The notes under the pieces were generated by a model. It searched no databases. It was not told where the DNA came from and worked only from the letters and a program-made list of their open reading frames with translations. Below are positions 17,091-26,715 of a DNA stretch of 64,000 nucleotides, one piece after another. Origin of the DNA: CAZMGV01 sp964565925 (lineage in GTDB: Bacteria; JAGRBM01; JAHCIT01); NCBI GenBank assembly GCA_964565925.1, contig CAZMGV010000012.1, positions 1 through 64,000 of the forward strand, written 5' to 3'. The stretch's first letter is position 1. Every line of letters begins with the position of its first letter. The position numbers and the translations under genes were made by a program.

Positions 17091-19415
17091 GTGAACGGGA
17101 TAGAACACAAAGAGGTATCACCCGGAACCCCGCTCAGGGAGCGGATCGCGGGCCGGCTGGAACTCCTCAAGATCCGGTTGCAGGGGACATTTGTCCGGTT
17201 GCTGGGGAATCCGGCCGGGCGCGTCTGGCTGTTCCGGAACTTTGTACTGGGAACGTTCGTCGCGGGCATCGCCTTCGGCTGGTATGGCGCCGTCGCGGAG
17301 GCGGCATTCCTGGCTGCCGTCCTGATACTCCCCCGGTGGCCCGGCGGCAGGCACCGCAAGCTGATCCTGCTGCTGGCCTTTGCAGCGGGACTCGCGCTCG
17401 GCTCCGGAAACGGGAACCCTGCTCCGCCTCTCTCCGGCGGCAATGCCGTCATCGAGGCAGAGCTTGACGGACTGCCGGTACGCACCGGTTTCGGATTCCG
17501 GATCGACGCCACCGTGATCCGTGCGGACTATACGGAGCCTGCGGACAGTCCATTGCAGCCCGGCGACCGGATCCGGATCGACAATCTGCCGGCGGGTCAG
17601 CGAGGCGCCGGGCGAGATCACCCTTCGGGGCGCCCCTGGGAGTGGGTCCGCGGTGACCGGCTGAAACTTGCCGGCGAAGTCCGGCCTCTGCGCCCCCAGC
17701 GCAATCCCGGTGCTTTCGATCCGGATCAGTACCTGGAACACGAGGGTTTCAGGGCCCGTCTCAAACCGTCCGGCGACGGCCCGGCGGTCCGGATCGCCGG
17801 AGACGGACTCATCTCCGCACTCGACCGGTTCCGGCTGCGGGCAGGGCACGAACTTTCGCGTTACGGCGCCGGCGGCGCGCTCATGTCGGCGCTGGTACTT
17901 GGGCTTCGCGATGAAGTCGGCCCCGTCGTCACCCGCCAGATGAACCGGCAGGGGCTCGCTCACCTCCTTTCGATCAGCGGCGTCCACTTCACCCTGTTCG
18001 CCTTCTGGATCGTAGTCCTGATCGAGACGGCGCTCGGACTCTTTCCCGCCGTGCTGCTGCGGCTTCCGGCCCGCCGCATGGCCATGGCCGCAGCCCTTCC
18101 GGTGCTTTTCATCTACATGCTTCTCACCGGCGCACAGGTCGGCACCGTTCGGGCCATGATCATGTTCTCGACCGCCGCCGCCGGGCTGATCGCCGGGCGC
18201 GGTACACATGTACTGGACGGACTCCTGCTGGCCGGCGCCGCGATGCTCGCCGTCCGCCCGGAACTGATCCAGGACCTCTCGTTCCAGCTCTCATTCCTCT
18301 CGATGCTGGGCATATCCCTCACCCCGCTGTTCCGCGCGGAAACGTCCGGCGTCGCGCAACTGGCCGGCGGAACGGCCGTCGCGTCGGTCGCCGCCACGAT
18401 GCTTACCGCCCCGCTCGTCGTGTCGACCTTTCACCAGCTTCCGGTGAGCGGAATCCTCACCAACTCGCTGCTTCTGCCAGTCATCGAGGGGGTCCTGCTC
18501 CCGCTGGGACTGGCGAGCACGCTGGCCTCCGTACCCGCCCACGGCGACCTGCCCGATCTCCTTTCAGGACTGCTCGCTCCCGCCTGCGACGCGCTCGGGC
18601 TGCTCATATCGGGTGCGGACCGCCTGTTTCCGCCGCCGCTGCGGCTGGGGGCTCCGTCCGCCGCGGTCACCGCCGTCTATTTCGCCGCCCTGGGTCTCGC
18701 CGGATTCGCGGTGGCGAACGGCCGGGTGCGCAACGGCGCCGTGCTGGCCGGGGCGGTACTCGTGCTTCTCGTGATCTCGTGCCGGATCCCGTCGCTGGAC
18801 AGTTCCGTCATCGTCATGGACGGCAGCCGCTCACCCGGCGCCATCGTCCTGAATCCGGACCGCCCGCCCGTCTGGATCTATCCCGGCTCGTCGGCGCCTG
18901 CCCGCAATCTCCTGCGCACCGTGGATGACATTCTTGCCCACCACGGATATTTCGGCGAGATCGTGACGGCCGCGCCGAATCTGCCGCCCGAAGCGTCTCC
19001 CGGCCGTTTCAGTTACCGCGACCGCGAATTCCGGACGGCCCGCCCCGACGAGCCCCCGGAACGCTACGGCCTGAGCGGAATCAGCCAGGACGGCGTTCAG
19101 GCCGGTTTCACCCTTGCCGGCGCGGATCCGTCCGTCGTCATCGAGTGGTCCGCAAAAAGCTGGAAAACCGGAACGCTGGAGGCGTGGAACTTTCCGGGCG
19201 CCTGGGTCTGCCTGTCCGCTGGCTGCCGGCCGCCGCTGGATTACGTCAGGTCCGGTCTGCCGCTCGTCGTCGGCGGATCGCCCCGCAACCGGACTCCCAG
19301 ACATGCACTCTGGACCCGGAGTCACGGACAGATCGAACTGTTCCCGACTGCGGCGGGGGTCGTGGTACATCCGGCTTTCAGCCGGATCACCGGCCGCGGC
19401 TCCGGCCCGTCCTGA
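17091..19415 (+). CDS. comEC: ComEC/Rec2 family DNA-uptake channel, nuclease-like domain degenerate
   Basis: This is a 774-residue polytopic membrane protein. The GTG start at 17091 agrees with the reading frame. Order of parts: N-terminal membrane segments (about 45-110), a periplasmic OB-like DUF4131 region (about 115-250), and the Competence domain with the signature HLLSISGVHFTL (about residue 290) and many transmembrane helices to about 560. The C-terminal region after residue 565 should be the metallo-beta-lactamase nuclease domain, but I find no HxHxDH motif. The usual DVGQGD start reads SSVIVMDGSRSPGAI. The channel may still move single-stranded DNA inward while degradation of the other strand is done by another nuclease. 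It lies just downstream of the Hsp70 and converges on the diguanylate cyclase gene. Confidence 0.88.
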   Translation: MNGIEHKEVSPGTPLRERIAGRLELLKIRLQGTFVRLLGNPAGRVWLFRNFVLGTFVAGIAFGWYGAVAEAAFLAAVLILPRWPGGRHRKLILLLAFAAGLALGSGNGNPAPPLSGGNAVIEAELDGLPVRTGFGFRIDATVIRADYTEPADSPLQPGDRIRIDNLPAGQRGAGRDHPSGRPWEWVRGDRLKLAGEVRPLRPQRNPGAFDPDQYLEHEGFRARLKPSGDGPAVRIAGDGLISALDRFRLRAGHELSRYGAGGALMSALVLGLRDEVGPVVTRQMNRQGLAHLLSISGVHFTLFAFWIVVLIETALGLFPAVLLRLPARRMAMAAALPVLFIYMLLTGAQVGTVRAMIMFSTAAAGLIAGRGTHVLDGLLLAGAAMLAVRPELIQDLSFQLSFLSMLGISLTPLFRAETSGVAQLAGGTAVASVAATMLTAPLVVSTFHQLPVSGILTNSLLLPVIEGVLLPLGLASTLASVPAHGDLPDLLSGLLAPACDALGLLISGADRLFPPPLRLGAPSAAVTAVYFAALGLAGFAVANGRVRNGAVLAGAVLVLLVISCRIPSLDSSVIVMDGSRSPGAIVLNPDRPPVWIYPGSSAPARNLLRTVDDILAHHGYFGEIVTAAPNLPPEASPGRFSYRDREFRTARPDEPPERYGLSGISQDGVQAGFTLAGADPSVVIEWSAKSWKTGTLEAWNFPGAWVCLSAGCRPPLDYVRSGLPLVVGGSPRNRTPRHALWTRSHGQIELFPTAAGVVVHPAFSRITGRGSGPS

Positions 19416-19427
19416 CGCCTCGCCCGC

Positions 19428-21752
19428 TCAGGAAGCCGCTGACCGGTTACGGCCGCCTTCTTTGGCCCGGTAGAGCGCGCTGTCGGCGCGCCGCAGGATC
19501 TCGTCGAATTTGACGTCGGTCGCCGAGAGCGACGATGCGCCGATGCTCACCGTAAACCGCACCCTGCCGGCCGGCGTGTCCACGGAGGTCTGCTCAATCC
19601 GCTTGCGGATCCGTTCGGCGGCGGCGAGCGCCATCTCCGGTCCCGTTTCCGGCAGCAGCACGACGAACTCTTCGCCGCCGATCCGGGCGAACGAGTCGGT
19701 GTCGCGCAGCGTCCCGTTCACCATCGCGGCCATCGCCTTGAGCACTTCATCGCCCGCCGCGTGGCCGAAGTTGTCGTTCACCGTCTTGAACCGGTCGATG
19801 TCCAGCATCAGCACCGTCAGCGGATGGCCGTAGCGTCTCGCCCGCTGGATCTCGTGGTCAGCTGTTTCCCAAAGACGGCGGCGGTTCAGGGCACCGGTCA
19901 GCGCGTCCCGGTCCGCCTGCTCCTGGAGATCCTTCTCCATGCGTTTGCGCTCCGTCACATCGAAAATGATCCCGACGAAACCGTCCGGGGTGCCATCGGG
20001 CCGGTGCAGCACTCCCTTGTGAATGATCACATCGTGAAGCACATCGTTGGCGAACCGCAGGCGTGTCTCGCTCGCCTGCGTGGTTCCGTTCGTCATCAGC
20101 TCGCGATCCGCCCTGTCAAACGCCTCTGCCTCGTCCGGCGGGTAAATATCGAAAACCGTCTTGCCGATGATCTCGTCTATCCGCCGTCCGAGAACCGAAG
20201 CGAACGCCGGGTTGCACCCGCGGTACCGGAGATTGGCGTCCTTGAAATAGACCGGCGCCGGCATCGTCTCGAGCAGAATCTTCAGGAACGAGTTCTGACT
20301 CTCGATCTGCTGGTTCAGCCGGACGATTTCGGAAATATCCGACAGGATCATCACATAACCGGTCGTCTCGCCAGCGGAACCGGTGACCGAAGCGACCGAC
20401 GCCCATACCTGAAGGCGGGTGCCATCATTGCGGGTCAGCGCCGCTTCCCCCTCGTATCGGCCCCAGGCGAATACCGAATCCCAGACCGCGGCGACCGTCA
20501 TGGTCCGGAACTGGAGCGGCGGGAACAGTTCGGCCGACCGGACCGGCATATCCACGTCCTGGAATCCGGTCAGCGTCCGGAAAGCCCGGTTGACGGAAAC
20601 AATGCTCCGGTCGCCGTCCATGATCACGATGGCCGCCGACGGTGTTTCCATCACGCGCGCCGCAATAGAATCGGCCCGCCGGGCGTTATCCCGTTCCAGG
20701 CGGACAAAGGCCCGCACAGCGGACAATGCCAGAATGAACACGATCCCCGCGGCCAGGGCGTATTGATAATTACCGAGCCTTTGCGTGACATGCCCGGCGA
20801 TTTCGGAACCGCTGGTGTAGGAAACCAGATACCAGTTTTCCGTGCCCGCCGCGCCGCTCACCGCTTCGCCGCCGATGATCCCGGCCGGCGAGAGCGACTG
20901 GAAACCGAACAGCCCCCGGTCCGACCGGAACGATCCGGCCTCTTTTCCGGACATCGCCTCCCAGACGTCCGGATAGTCGCGCCCGAAACGGTCGTCCCTT
21001 CCCAGCAGGAATGCCCATTCCTTTTCCGGGTCGGGACCCGACAGCCAGTAACCTTCATGATTAAGAAGCATCGGCACCGAGGGAGAACCCGAAAAACCCA
21101 GCCGGAGGTTGTCGAGGAGCGCGGACCCCAGAAGATTGAGTACCAGGAAACCCCGGACAGTCCCGCTACTGTCCGCTACCGGCGCAGCCAGACGGAGAAC
21201 CGGTTTAAAGGGAATTTCGATTTTCCCCTTCTCGATATTCAGGTCGAGGGGGGACACATATATCTCTCCGGCTTTCAGCCGCAGAGATTCCCGATAGTAG
21301 GGGCGTTCCGACTTGTCCTGAAGCTCCGCTTCCGGAACCAGAACCGCCTTTCCACCCGAGTAGTTCACCCGTATCAGCTCATGGCCATCCGGACCCAGCA
21401 GCCGGATCTGGTCGTAATAACGGTACTCGTCCGCAAACGCGGTGAACTCATTCTCGAGATGGCGCCGCGCGGCGGGATTTCCATTGTCCAGATACTCCCG
21501 GAGTTCGTCCAGTCTGGAAAGGTACCGGATATCGGCGGCAATCAGTTTCAGCTGACCGGCGATCAACCCCCGCGTCTCGCCAAGGTTAGCGGCCGAATCG
21601 TTCTGGAGCTGGACGATCACTTCTTTCACGACAAGACCGTGAATGAAATAAACCCCCAGCCCGACCAGCAGGCCGAGCGGAAGCAGGGTGCGTGCAAAAT
21701 GCACCAGATAGTTTCGCAGTTTCTGCCATTTCGGACGCATGATCGGAGACAC
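19428..21752 (-). CDS. Membrane sensor diguanylate cyclase (Cache-PAS-PAS-GGDEF)
   Basis: The 774 residues begin at a GTG, and an ATG 12 bases in is an alternative start. TM1 is near residues 18-40. It is followed by a roughly 280-residue periplasmic double-Cache-like sensor, TM2 near 325-350, two PAS segments (about 360-475 and 490-600) and a GGDEF domain. The active site is GGEEF at residues 692-696, so cyclase activity is expected. An RxxD inhibitory site (RDTD, 683-686) sits five residues upstream, so product inhibition by c-di-GMP is likely. No EAL domain is present. It would make c-di-GMP from two GTP in response to an extracytoplasmic signal. The PilT-type ATPases elsewhere in the window are a plausible downstream context, but no direct link is visible. 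Confidence 0.92.
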   Translation of the reverse strand: MSPIMRPKWQKLRNYLVHFARTLLPLGLLVGLGVYFIHGLVVKEVIVQLQNDSAANLGETRGLIAGQLKLIAADIRYLSRLDELREYLDNGNPAARRHLENEFTAFADEYRYYDQIRLLGPDGHELIRVNYSGGKAVLVPEAELQDKSERPYYRESLRLKAGEIYVSPLDLNIEKGKIEIPFKPVLRLAAPVADSSGTVRGFLVLNLLGSALLDNLRLGFSGSPSVPMLLNHEGYWLSGPDPEKEWAFLLGRDDRFGRDYPDVWEAMSGKEAGSFRSDRGLFGFQSLSPAGIIGGEAVSGAAGTENWYLVSYTSGSEIAGHVTQRLGNYQYALAAGIVFILALSAVRAFVRLERDNARRADSIAARVMETPSAAIVIMDGDRSIVSVNRAFRTLTGFQDVDMPVRSAELFPPLQFRTMTVAAVWDSVFAWGRYEGEAALTRNDGTRLQVWASVASVTGSAGETTGYVMILSDISEIVRLNQQIESQNSFLKILLETMPAPVYFKDANLRYRGCNPAFASVLGRRIDEIIGKTVFDIYPPDEAEAFDRADRELMTNGTTQASETRLRFANDVLHDVIIHKGVLHRPDGTPDGFVGIIFDVTERKRMEKDLQEQADRDALTGALNRRRLWETADHEIQRARRYGHPLTVLMLDIDRFKTVNDNFGHAAGDEVLKAMAAMVNGTLRDTDSFARIGGEEFVVLLPETGPEMALAAAERIRKRIEQTSVDTPAGRVRFTVSIGASSLSATDVKFDEILRRADSALYRAKEGGRNRSAAS

Positions 21753-21875
21753 TGCCTCTGAGGTTACTGTGATGTCCGCCGCAGCGCCGTTATATGACCT
21801 GCATCAGCCATATTTCGCCCGTTCCATTTCATCCTGTACGGTGTGCCGGAACGATCCGAAGCGGACGCCGGGATA

Positions 21876-21890
21876 GTTATTCGCAATAAC
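21876..21890. promoter_or_regulatory. Palindrome GTTATT-CGC-AATAAC upstream of the diguanylate cyclase
   Basis: A perfect 6-bp inverted repeat with a 3-base spacer lies in the 205-base gap between the PEP-synthase-like gene end and the diguanylate cyclase start, about 125 bases upstream of the latter. It is a candidate operator. Nothing else is recognised in that gap. Confidence 0.25.
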
Positions 21891-21957
21891 CGGGCCGTTC
21901 GCGCTCACGATCGAACCGATGCTTGAACAGAATGCAATTCCGTTAAGTGAACCCGCC

Positions 21958-24531
21958 TCAGGCACCAAGGCCGTCACCCGCACCGTCGATCACATCCCGT
22001 GTCGCATCGAGATGCCTGAGTGTTCCCCGAGTACCGTCGATCTCGATCAGGTCGCCGGTCTGGATGAATTTCGTCGCCCCTTTGACACCTGTCACAGCGG
22101 GAATGCCGTATTCGCGGGCCAGCAACGCGCCGTGGGAGAGCAGGCCGCCCGTTTCCGTAACCAGCCCCGAGAGCAGCGGGAAAACGCTCGTCCAACCCGG
22201 ATCGGTATTGCTGGCGACCAGTATTTCGCCCGGTTCCACGCCGGCCACATGGGCCAGTTCACGGACCACCCGCGCACGTCCACGGGCCACACCGCGCGAT
22301 GCCCCTAGCCCTGCGCCCAGTCCCTGCTCCGGAATACCGGTCGGATCGCCCTCGACGATCTCGCCCTCGGTCTCCACGTCATCAAAAAGATACGTCGCCG
22401 GGAGCCGGTCCTTCCAGAGCATGTATTCGTTGATGCGCTGCTCGATCCGCTGCTCGAGGTCTCCGAAGGCCGCAGGATTCTCGATCAGTTTCCACAGCTC
22501 TTCACGCTCCAGGAAAAACACCTCGAACGGGTCGACCAGCACCCGTTTCTCCTTCAGGCGGCGCCCCATCTCGAGGATCAGGAAACGGATGTGAATGAGC
22601 AGGTAGTCGAGGTAGTAGCGCTGGTTCTCGCGGTAGCGCGTGTAGGTCTGCGTCTGCCGGTAGAGCCACTCAAGGGCCTTGCGCCGGGCGAACCCGCCCA
22701 AGCCCGCGCCCGCCCGTTTCAGGGCGAGAGTTTCAGCCTTCTCGCGGCGGCGGATCGCCTCCCCTTCGGCGCCCGCCGGATCCGGAGGAATATCGCCGTG
22801 CAGCTGCGCCCGGATGAAACCGAGCACCACGTCCGGCGTCTCACGCCAGCGCGGCTGCGCGATTTCGCGGGTCGCCGCCCGGTGCCCGTGATGAACCATA
22901 AACCGGTCGAACGCCGGCCAGAACGGACTGCCCGGAAACTTCTCTCGGGCGACGGCGTAGGGCATGCCGCCCGTGAGCGCGGCGCGGAACTCCGGCGTAT
23001 CGCGGGCGATCCGGCCCAGTTTCCAGATGTCGCGGTTGATCTCGACCGTCTTCGTGCCGGGCAGCCCGCTGATGAGCGCGCGGTAGAGTTCGCCGTCGTC
23101 GTCCTTTGCGAACCGCTTTACGGTGCTTTGGAGCAGCGCGTGAAGCATCGTGTTGTACATTCCCATACCCCACCGGATAATGCGGAAATGCTCGCGCCCC
23201 AGTTCGTACGTCTCGTCGAACTGGCGCTGCCACTGGGAATCCGTAAGCGCCCGGTAGTCCTGGAACTGTTTCGGTCCGACGGTCGCCTCGACATTCGCGC
23301 AGTGCTTGTCGAGGATCACCGGATTCTGCGTGATCGAGGAGCGCGGGTCTTTGGACGGGGCCCGCAGCATGCCGAGCATCCGCGCGGGTTCGAACGGCAT
23401 CTCCCGCATCCGGCTTTCCCACATGGGCGTGAACCAGCCCAGCGAATCGCTGCGCCGCATCGAGACCGGCATCGCCTTCATCATCCGCGCGATGTAGTCG
23501 CCGTTCATGTAGGCGTAGCCGTGATAGCGGCGGATCGGATCGACTCCCTCCAGCTCGGTGTTGCCGCTCAGGGTGGCGATATCCTGGAGGAACTCCTCGC
23601 TGATCCAGCGGGTTAGCACGGTGTGGCCGAGCGGTGTCATGTAGTCGGCCAGATACTCGTCGCCGAACTTGCGCGTCCAGATGATCTTCGGCTTCTCGGG
23701 TGGCAGCCCCGTGATGGGCCGCTGCTGGAGCACGTACAGGTCGCCGCCCTCAAAGGCCCACTCGAGGTCCTGTCTCGGGCCGATCTTTTCCGTCACGTCA
23801 CGGGCCAGTTTCCAGAGCGCGGAGACCTGCGCGTCGCTGAGGCAGAGCCTTTCCCGGCGGCCCGGGTCCACTTCGCGCTGGGCGTGCCCCTGCCCCGGCA
23901 CAAAGACGTGCTCGATCTCCTTGGGACCGATGACCGTTTCCCGAACCTTGCCGGTCTCCCGGTCGATCACGAGATGATCCGGATGGGTGACACCGGACAC
24001 CACCGCCTCGCCCAGTCCGTAAGCGGCATCGACGACAATCTCTTTCGCGAACGGCCGGCGCGGGTTGGCGGTCAGCATGACACCGGAGATTTCCGATTCG
24101 ATCATCCGCTGGATGACGAGCGCGATTCTCAGGTCATGTCCCATATCCTGCTTCGCCCGGTAGCCACGCGCGCGGTCCGCATGAACCGCCCAGAGGCAGT
24201 CCTTGACCGCCTGCACCAGCCTGTCGGCCGAATCGATGTCCAGCTTCGTCTCGTAGATCCCGGCGAACGACGCGCCTTCGAGGTCTTCCGCCGTGGCAGA
24301 GCTGCGCACGGCCAGTCGGCCGTTCGGCCGCAGCGCCACAAACTTTTCCCACAGCCCCCGGAGCACGCTTTCCAGTTCGGGGGGCAGCTTGCCGCCTTCA
24401 GTCGCGTCCGAGGGAATGCACCACGCGCCGGGTACCCGGAAGCCCGCTTTCAGCAGGCGCACGAGTCCGCACGCCTTGCCGCCAATGACGCTCAGGTCCT
24501 GGGGCGTCTCTCCGGAGAGCCGTAAAATCAC
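21958..24531 (-). CDS. PEP synthase / rifampicin-phosphotransferase-like enzyme
   Basis: The 857-residue protein has an N-terminal ATP-grasp domain of the PPDK type (GGKACGLVRLLKAGF at 17-31, AVRSSATAEDLEGASFAG, QRPI near 270-275). A long middle domain follows. At the C-terminus is a swivelling phosphohistidine domain, GGLLSHGALLAREYGIPAV, with the phosphorylated His at residue 800. The family transfers the beta-phosphate of ATP through this His to a substrate held by the middle domain. The separate PEP/pyruvate TIM barrel of true PEP synthase is missing, so the layout is nearer to rifampicin phosphotransferase or similar drug/metabolite kinases. The GTG start overlaps the previous stop (GTGA), so it is translationally coupled to the DUF7064-like gene. 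The substrate is unknown. Confidence 0.82.
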   Translation of the reverse strand: MILRLSGETPQDLSVIGGKACGLVRLLKAGFRVPGAWCIPSDATEGGKLPPELESVLRGLWEKFVALRPNGRLAVRSSATAEDLEGASFAGIYETKLDIDSADRLVQAVKDCLWAVHADRARGYRAKQDMGHDLRIALVIQRMIESEISGVMLTANPRRPFAKEIVVDAAYGLGEAVVSGVTHPDHLVIDRETGKVRETVIGPKEIEHVFVPGQGHAQREVDPGRRERLCLSDAQVSALWKLARDVTEKIGPRQDLEWAFEGGDLYVLQQRPITGLPPEKPKIIWTRKFGDEYLADYMTPLGHTVLTRWISEEFLQDIATLSGNTELEGVDPIRRYHGYAYMNGDYIARMMKAMPVSMRRSDSLGWFTPMWESRMREMPFEPARMLGMLRAPSKDPRSSITQNPVILDKHCANVEATVGPKQFQDYRALTDSQWQRQFDETYELGREHFRIIRWGMGMYNTMLHALLQSTVKRFAKDDDGELYRALISGLPGTKTVEINRDIWKLGRIARDTPEFRAALTGGMPYAVAREKFPGSPFWPAFDRFMVHHGHRAATREIAQPRWRETPDVVLGFIRAQLHGDIPPDPAGAEGEAIRRREKAETLALKRAGAGLGGFARRKALEWLYRQTQTYTRYRENQRYYLDYLLIHIRFLILEMGRRLKEKRVLVDPFEVFFLEREELWKLIENPAAFGDLEQRIEQRINEYMLWKDRLPATYLFDDVETEGEIVEGDPTGIPEQGLGAGLGASRGVARGRARVVRELAHVAGVEPGEILVASNTDPGWTSVFPLLSGLVTETGGLLSHGALLAREYGIPAVTGVKGATKFIQTGDLIEIDGTRGTLRHLDATRDVIDGAGDGLGA

Positions 24532-25487
24532 GGAAGCAGCACCTGTCCCGCCGCTTTCAGCAGCTCGCCCGCGTGCCGCAGCGTCTTGAACGTCCCCGCG
24601 TGCCAGGCATGCTCGATAACGCCGACGCCCAGCCGTTCAGGGCCGCCGTTGCGGGCGATCGTGAAACTGGCATGGATCTCTTCCAGCCACAGGCCATTTT
24701 TTACCAGCGGGAACCGGGCCAGCGTGGAAGCGGTGACGCGGTACGCGGAACCGTCACGCGTCGTGAAGTCGATAAAGGTTTTGGCCGGTATATGTTCGCG
24801 CGCGCCCCACTCGAAGGAGATATTGAGTTTCACGACGCCCGAGTTCTTCCCGTCGCTGAAGACGAACCCGTTGGCATAGGGTTTTCCCTCAAAGAACCCC
24901 TGCCAGACGTTGAACGTGAGGTCCTCGCCAAACTGCGCGCTGATCCAGTTCCAGCCCTCGACCTTCGACCAGTCGCGCACGCCCCACGACTTGTCGCGCT
25001 CCCCGCGACCGCGGATCTCGCGCTCCTTTCCCTTGAACCGGGTCCAGCCGGTGACGGTCCCGGCCTGCTCGAAATGGTTGCCGGCGACGTTCGGCGGCAG
25101 ATCGGCCCCGTCGGCGTGGAAGTCGAACACCGGCGTGAAGGCGGACCACTCGAGATCCATCTCGTCGCGGCCTTTGAGTTCCAGCTTCCAGCGGCTGAAC
25201 GGTTCCAGCAGGCGGTACGTGAGCCCCATCGCCTTGAGGCCGTCGCGGGCGGTGATGTGTTCCGGCTTGTCCTTCAGCGGCCGGTTCACGGCGGGATAGA
25301 TGTATTCCGGCTTTCCGTCCCGGAGGGTCAGCACCAGGCCGTCGATCTGCTTCTGGTGGAACCGGTAACCGATCCGCGAGAGGCCGAACGACCGGCCGTC
25401 GCCCGACGCCCAGTTGAAATACCAGCTCTCCTGCCAGTGCTCTTCGCGTCCGGCCGGGTGAAGCTCTTCGTCTTTTGGTTCAAACAT
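24528..25487 (-). CDS. AttH/DUF7064-DUF7065-like lipocalin-fold protein
   Basis: This encodes about 319 residues. The ATG at 25487 was preferred over the TTG at 25496 because an AGGA lies about 9 bases upstream of it. The sequence is rich in Trp and beta-strand segments: WYFNWASGDGRSFGLSRIGYR, then GLTYRLLEPFSRWKLELKGRD, FDFHADG, HFEQAGTVTG and WGVRDWSKVEGWNW. These fit the carotenoid-hydratase/AttH-like beta-barrel proteins now called DUF7064/7065, which I recall occurring beside lipid or terpenoid catabolic genes. No signal peptide is seen, so it should be cytoplasmic. It is third in a four-gene minus-strand cluster, coupled by a 4-base overlap to the PEP-synthase-like gene. The reaction is not known. 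Confidence 0.65.
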   Translation of the reverse strand: MFEPKDEELHPAGREEHWQESWYFNWASGDGRSFGLSRIGYRFHQKQIDGLVLTLRDGKPEYIYPAVNRPLKDKPEHITARDGLKAMGLTYRLLEPFSRWKLELKGRDEMDLEWSAFTPVFDFHADGADLPPNVAGNHFEQAGTVTGWTRFKGKEREIRGRGERDKSWGVRDWSKVEGWNWISAQFGEDLTFNVWQGFFEGKPYANGFVFSDGKNSGVVKLNISFEWGAREHIPAKTFIDFTTRDGSAYRVTASTLARFPLVKNGLWLEEIHASFTIARNGGPERLGVGVIEHAWHAGTFKTLRHAGELLKAAGQVLLP

Positions 25488-25530
25488 CTGCGGCAATCCT
25501 ATCTGGTTTCAATCCGGCCTTAAATCTGAC

Positions 25531-26631
25531 TCAAATCTGGCCTTCGAGTGGCGCGAGATCCGCCGGAGGCTGCGCCACCGCCCTTGCGTTTTCATCCACA
25601 TGCGCGACCTGCGACATTCCCGACAGCGCGCAGGAGACCCCCGGCACACTGATCGCAAAACGGAGCGCCCGTTCGGCGTCCGTTGCGCCGCCGAGCACCG
25701 GCACCAGTTTGGGCGGCAGTCCGTAGGAGAGTTTCCCCTGCGACATCGTCCCCGAGAAAACGACCGCAATGCCGAGCTGGTTCGCCGCCTCCATGAAAGT
25801 GACCGGTTTGCCGCCCAGCGTTTGCGTCGGCACACTCCAGGCCTCGTTCATGGAGAGCGAGCATGGCAGCTGCACCACCTTGAAGTGGTGCTTCTCGCCG
25901 GCGCACTCCTCCGCCAGTTCCACCAGCGCTTCCAGCGACAGGTGGTTCTTCTTGTCCGGGCCCACGCGGTAGCCGCTCCAGGTAGCGGTGCCGTAATACC
26001 TGAGCTGGCCCATCCTGACCTTGCCTTCCAGTTCCACGAACGCGGCCCGCATCCGCTCCATGAACGTCTCGCGTTTGACCGAACTCAGCTGACCTTCGGG
26101 GTTATGGATGTAGTAGACGTCGATGGCGTCCAGGCCGAGATTCTTCAGCGACTGGCCAAACTGGTGGCGCAAATAGCCAGGCGACATGCAGTGCTGCTGG
26201 TCCACGAAATCGCGGGGATCGGCCACGCCGGGTTCGAAGAAAATCTTCTCCAGGTAGTCGGTGAACTCTGCGCGGGAGCGCGGCGGCTCCTGATCGAACG
26301 GCACGTAGCCGCCCTTGGTGCAGATCACGAGACTTTCACGGCGTACCTTGCCCGGCGCGATCAGGTCTTTCAGCGCCTCGCCGATGGTTCGCTCGCTTCT
26401 CTGGCAGCGGTAGTTGATGGAGGTGTCGATGAGGTTAATGCCCTTGCCGACGGCGTGGACGATCGCCTGGCGCGATCGCCGGTCGAACGCCTCCGTGGTA
26501 TCGCCGAGATAGGTGCCGATGCCGAGTGCGTTGACCGACAGGACGCCGAGCTTGCGGTGATTGTCCGGGTGAACCCCGGGCGCCTGCTTCAGGAACGCCT
26601 GCGTGGCTTCAGATGTGGCGAGCGTCGGCAT
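25531..26631 (-). CDS. Aldo/keto reductase
   Basis: This is a 366-residue NADPH-dependent aldo/keto reductase. The ATG at 26631 was chosen over an upstream TTG (26691). The TIM-barrel signatures are visible: GIGTYLGDTTEAFD and NLIDTSINYRCQRSERTIGEAL, which hold the catalytic Asp and Tyr equivalents. ICTKGGYVPFD provides the Lys, and the strand DAIDVYYIHNPE is where the family His lies. There are some insertions compared with standard 300-330-residue members. It reduces or oxidises a carbonyl/alcohol, but the substrate cannot be read from the sequence. It lies 43 bases upstream of the DUF7064-like gene and 84 bases downstream of the GH172-like gene, in the same direction. Confidence 0.85.
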   Translation of the reverse strand: MPTLATSEATQAFLKQAPGVHPDNHRKLGVLSVNALGIGTYLGDTTEAFDRRSRQAIVHAVGKGINLIDTSINYRCQRSERTIGEALKDLIAPGKVRRESLVICTKGGYVPFDQEPPRSRAEFTDYLEKIFFEPGVADPRDFVDQQHCMSPGYLRHQFGQSLKNLGLDAIDVYYIHNPEGQLSSVKRETFMERMRAAFVELEGKVRMGQLRYYGTATWSGYRVGPDKKNHLSLEALVELAEECAGEKHHFKVVQLPCSLSMNEAWSVPTQTLGGKPVTFMEAANQLGIAVVFSGTMSQGKLSYGLPPKLVPVLGGATDAERALRFAISVPGVSCALSGMSQVAHVDENARAVAQPPADLAPLEGQI

Positions 26632-26715
26632 CTGCGGTGCTGTATATCCTCTGTGGAACCGCGCAACTGTAGGCAATCCTGAACCGGTCAAACAACCAGC
26701 AAGCTCACTGTCTGC

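Noticed and set aside
19761..21761. Plus-strand open frame of 666 residues
   Set aside because: Antisense to the clearly coding diguanylate cyclase; Arg/His/Pro-rich product.
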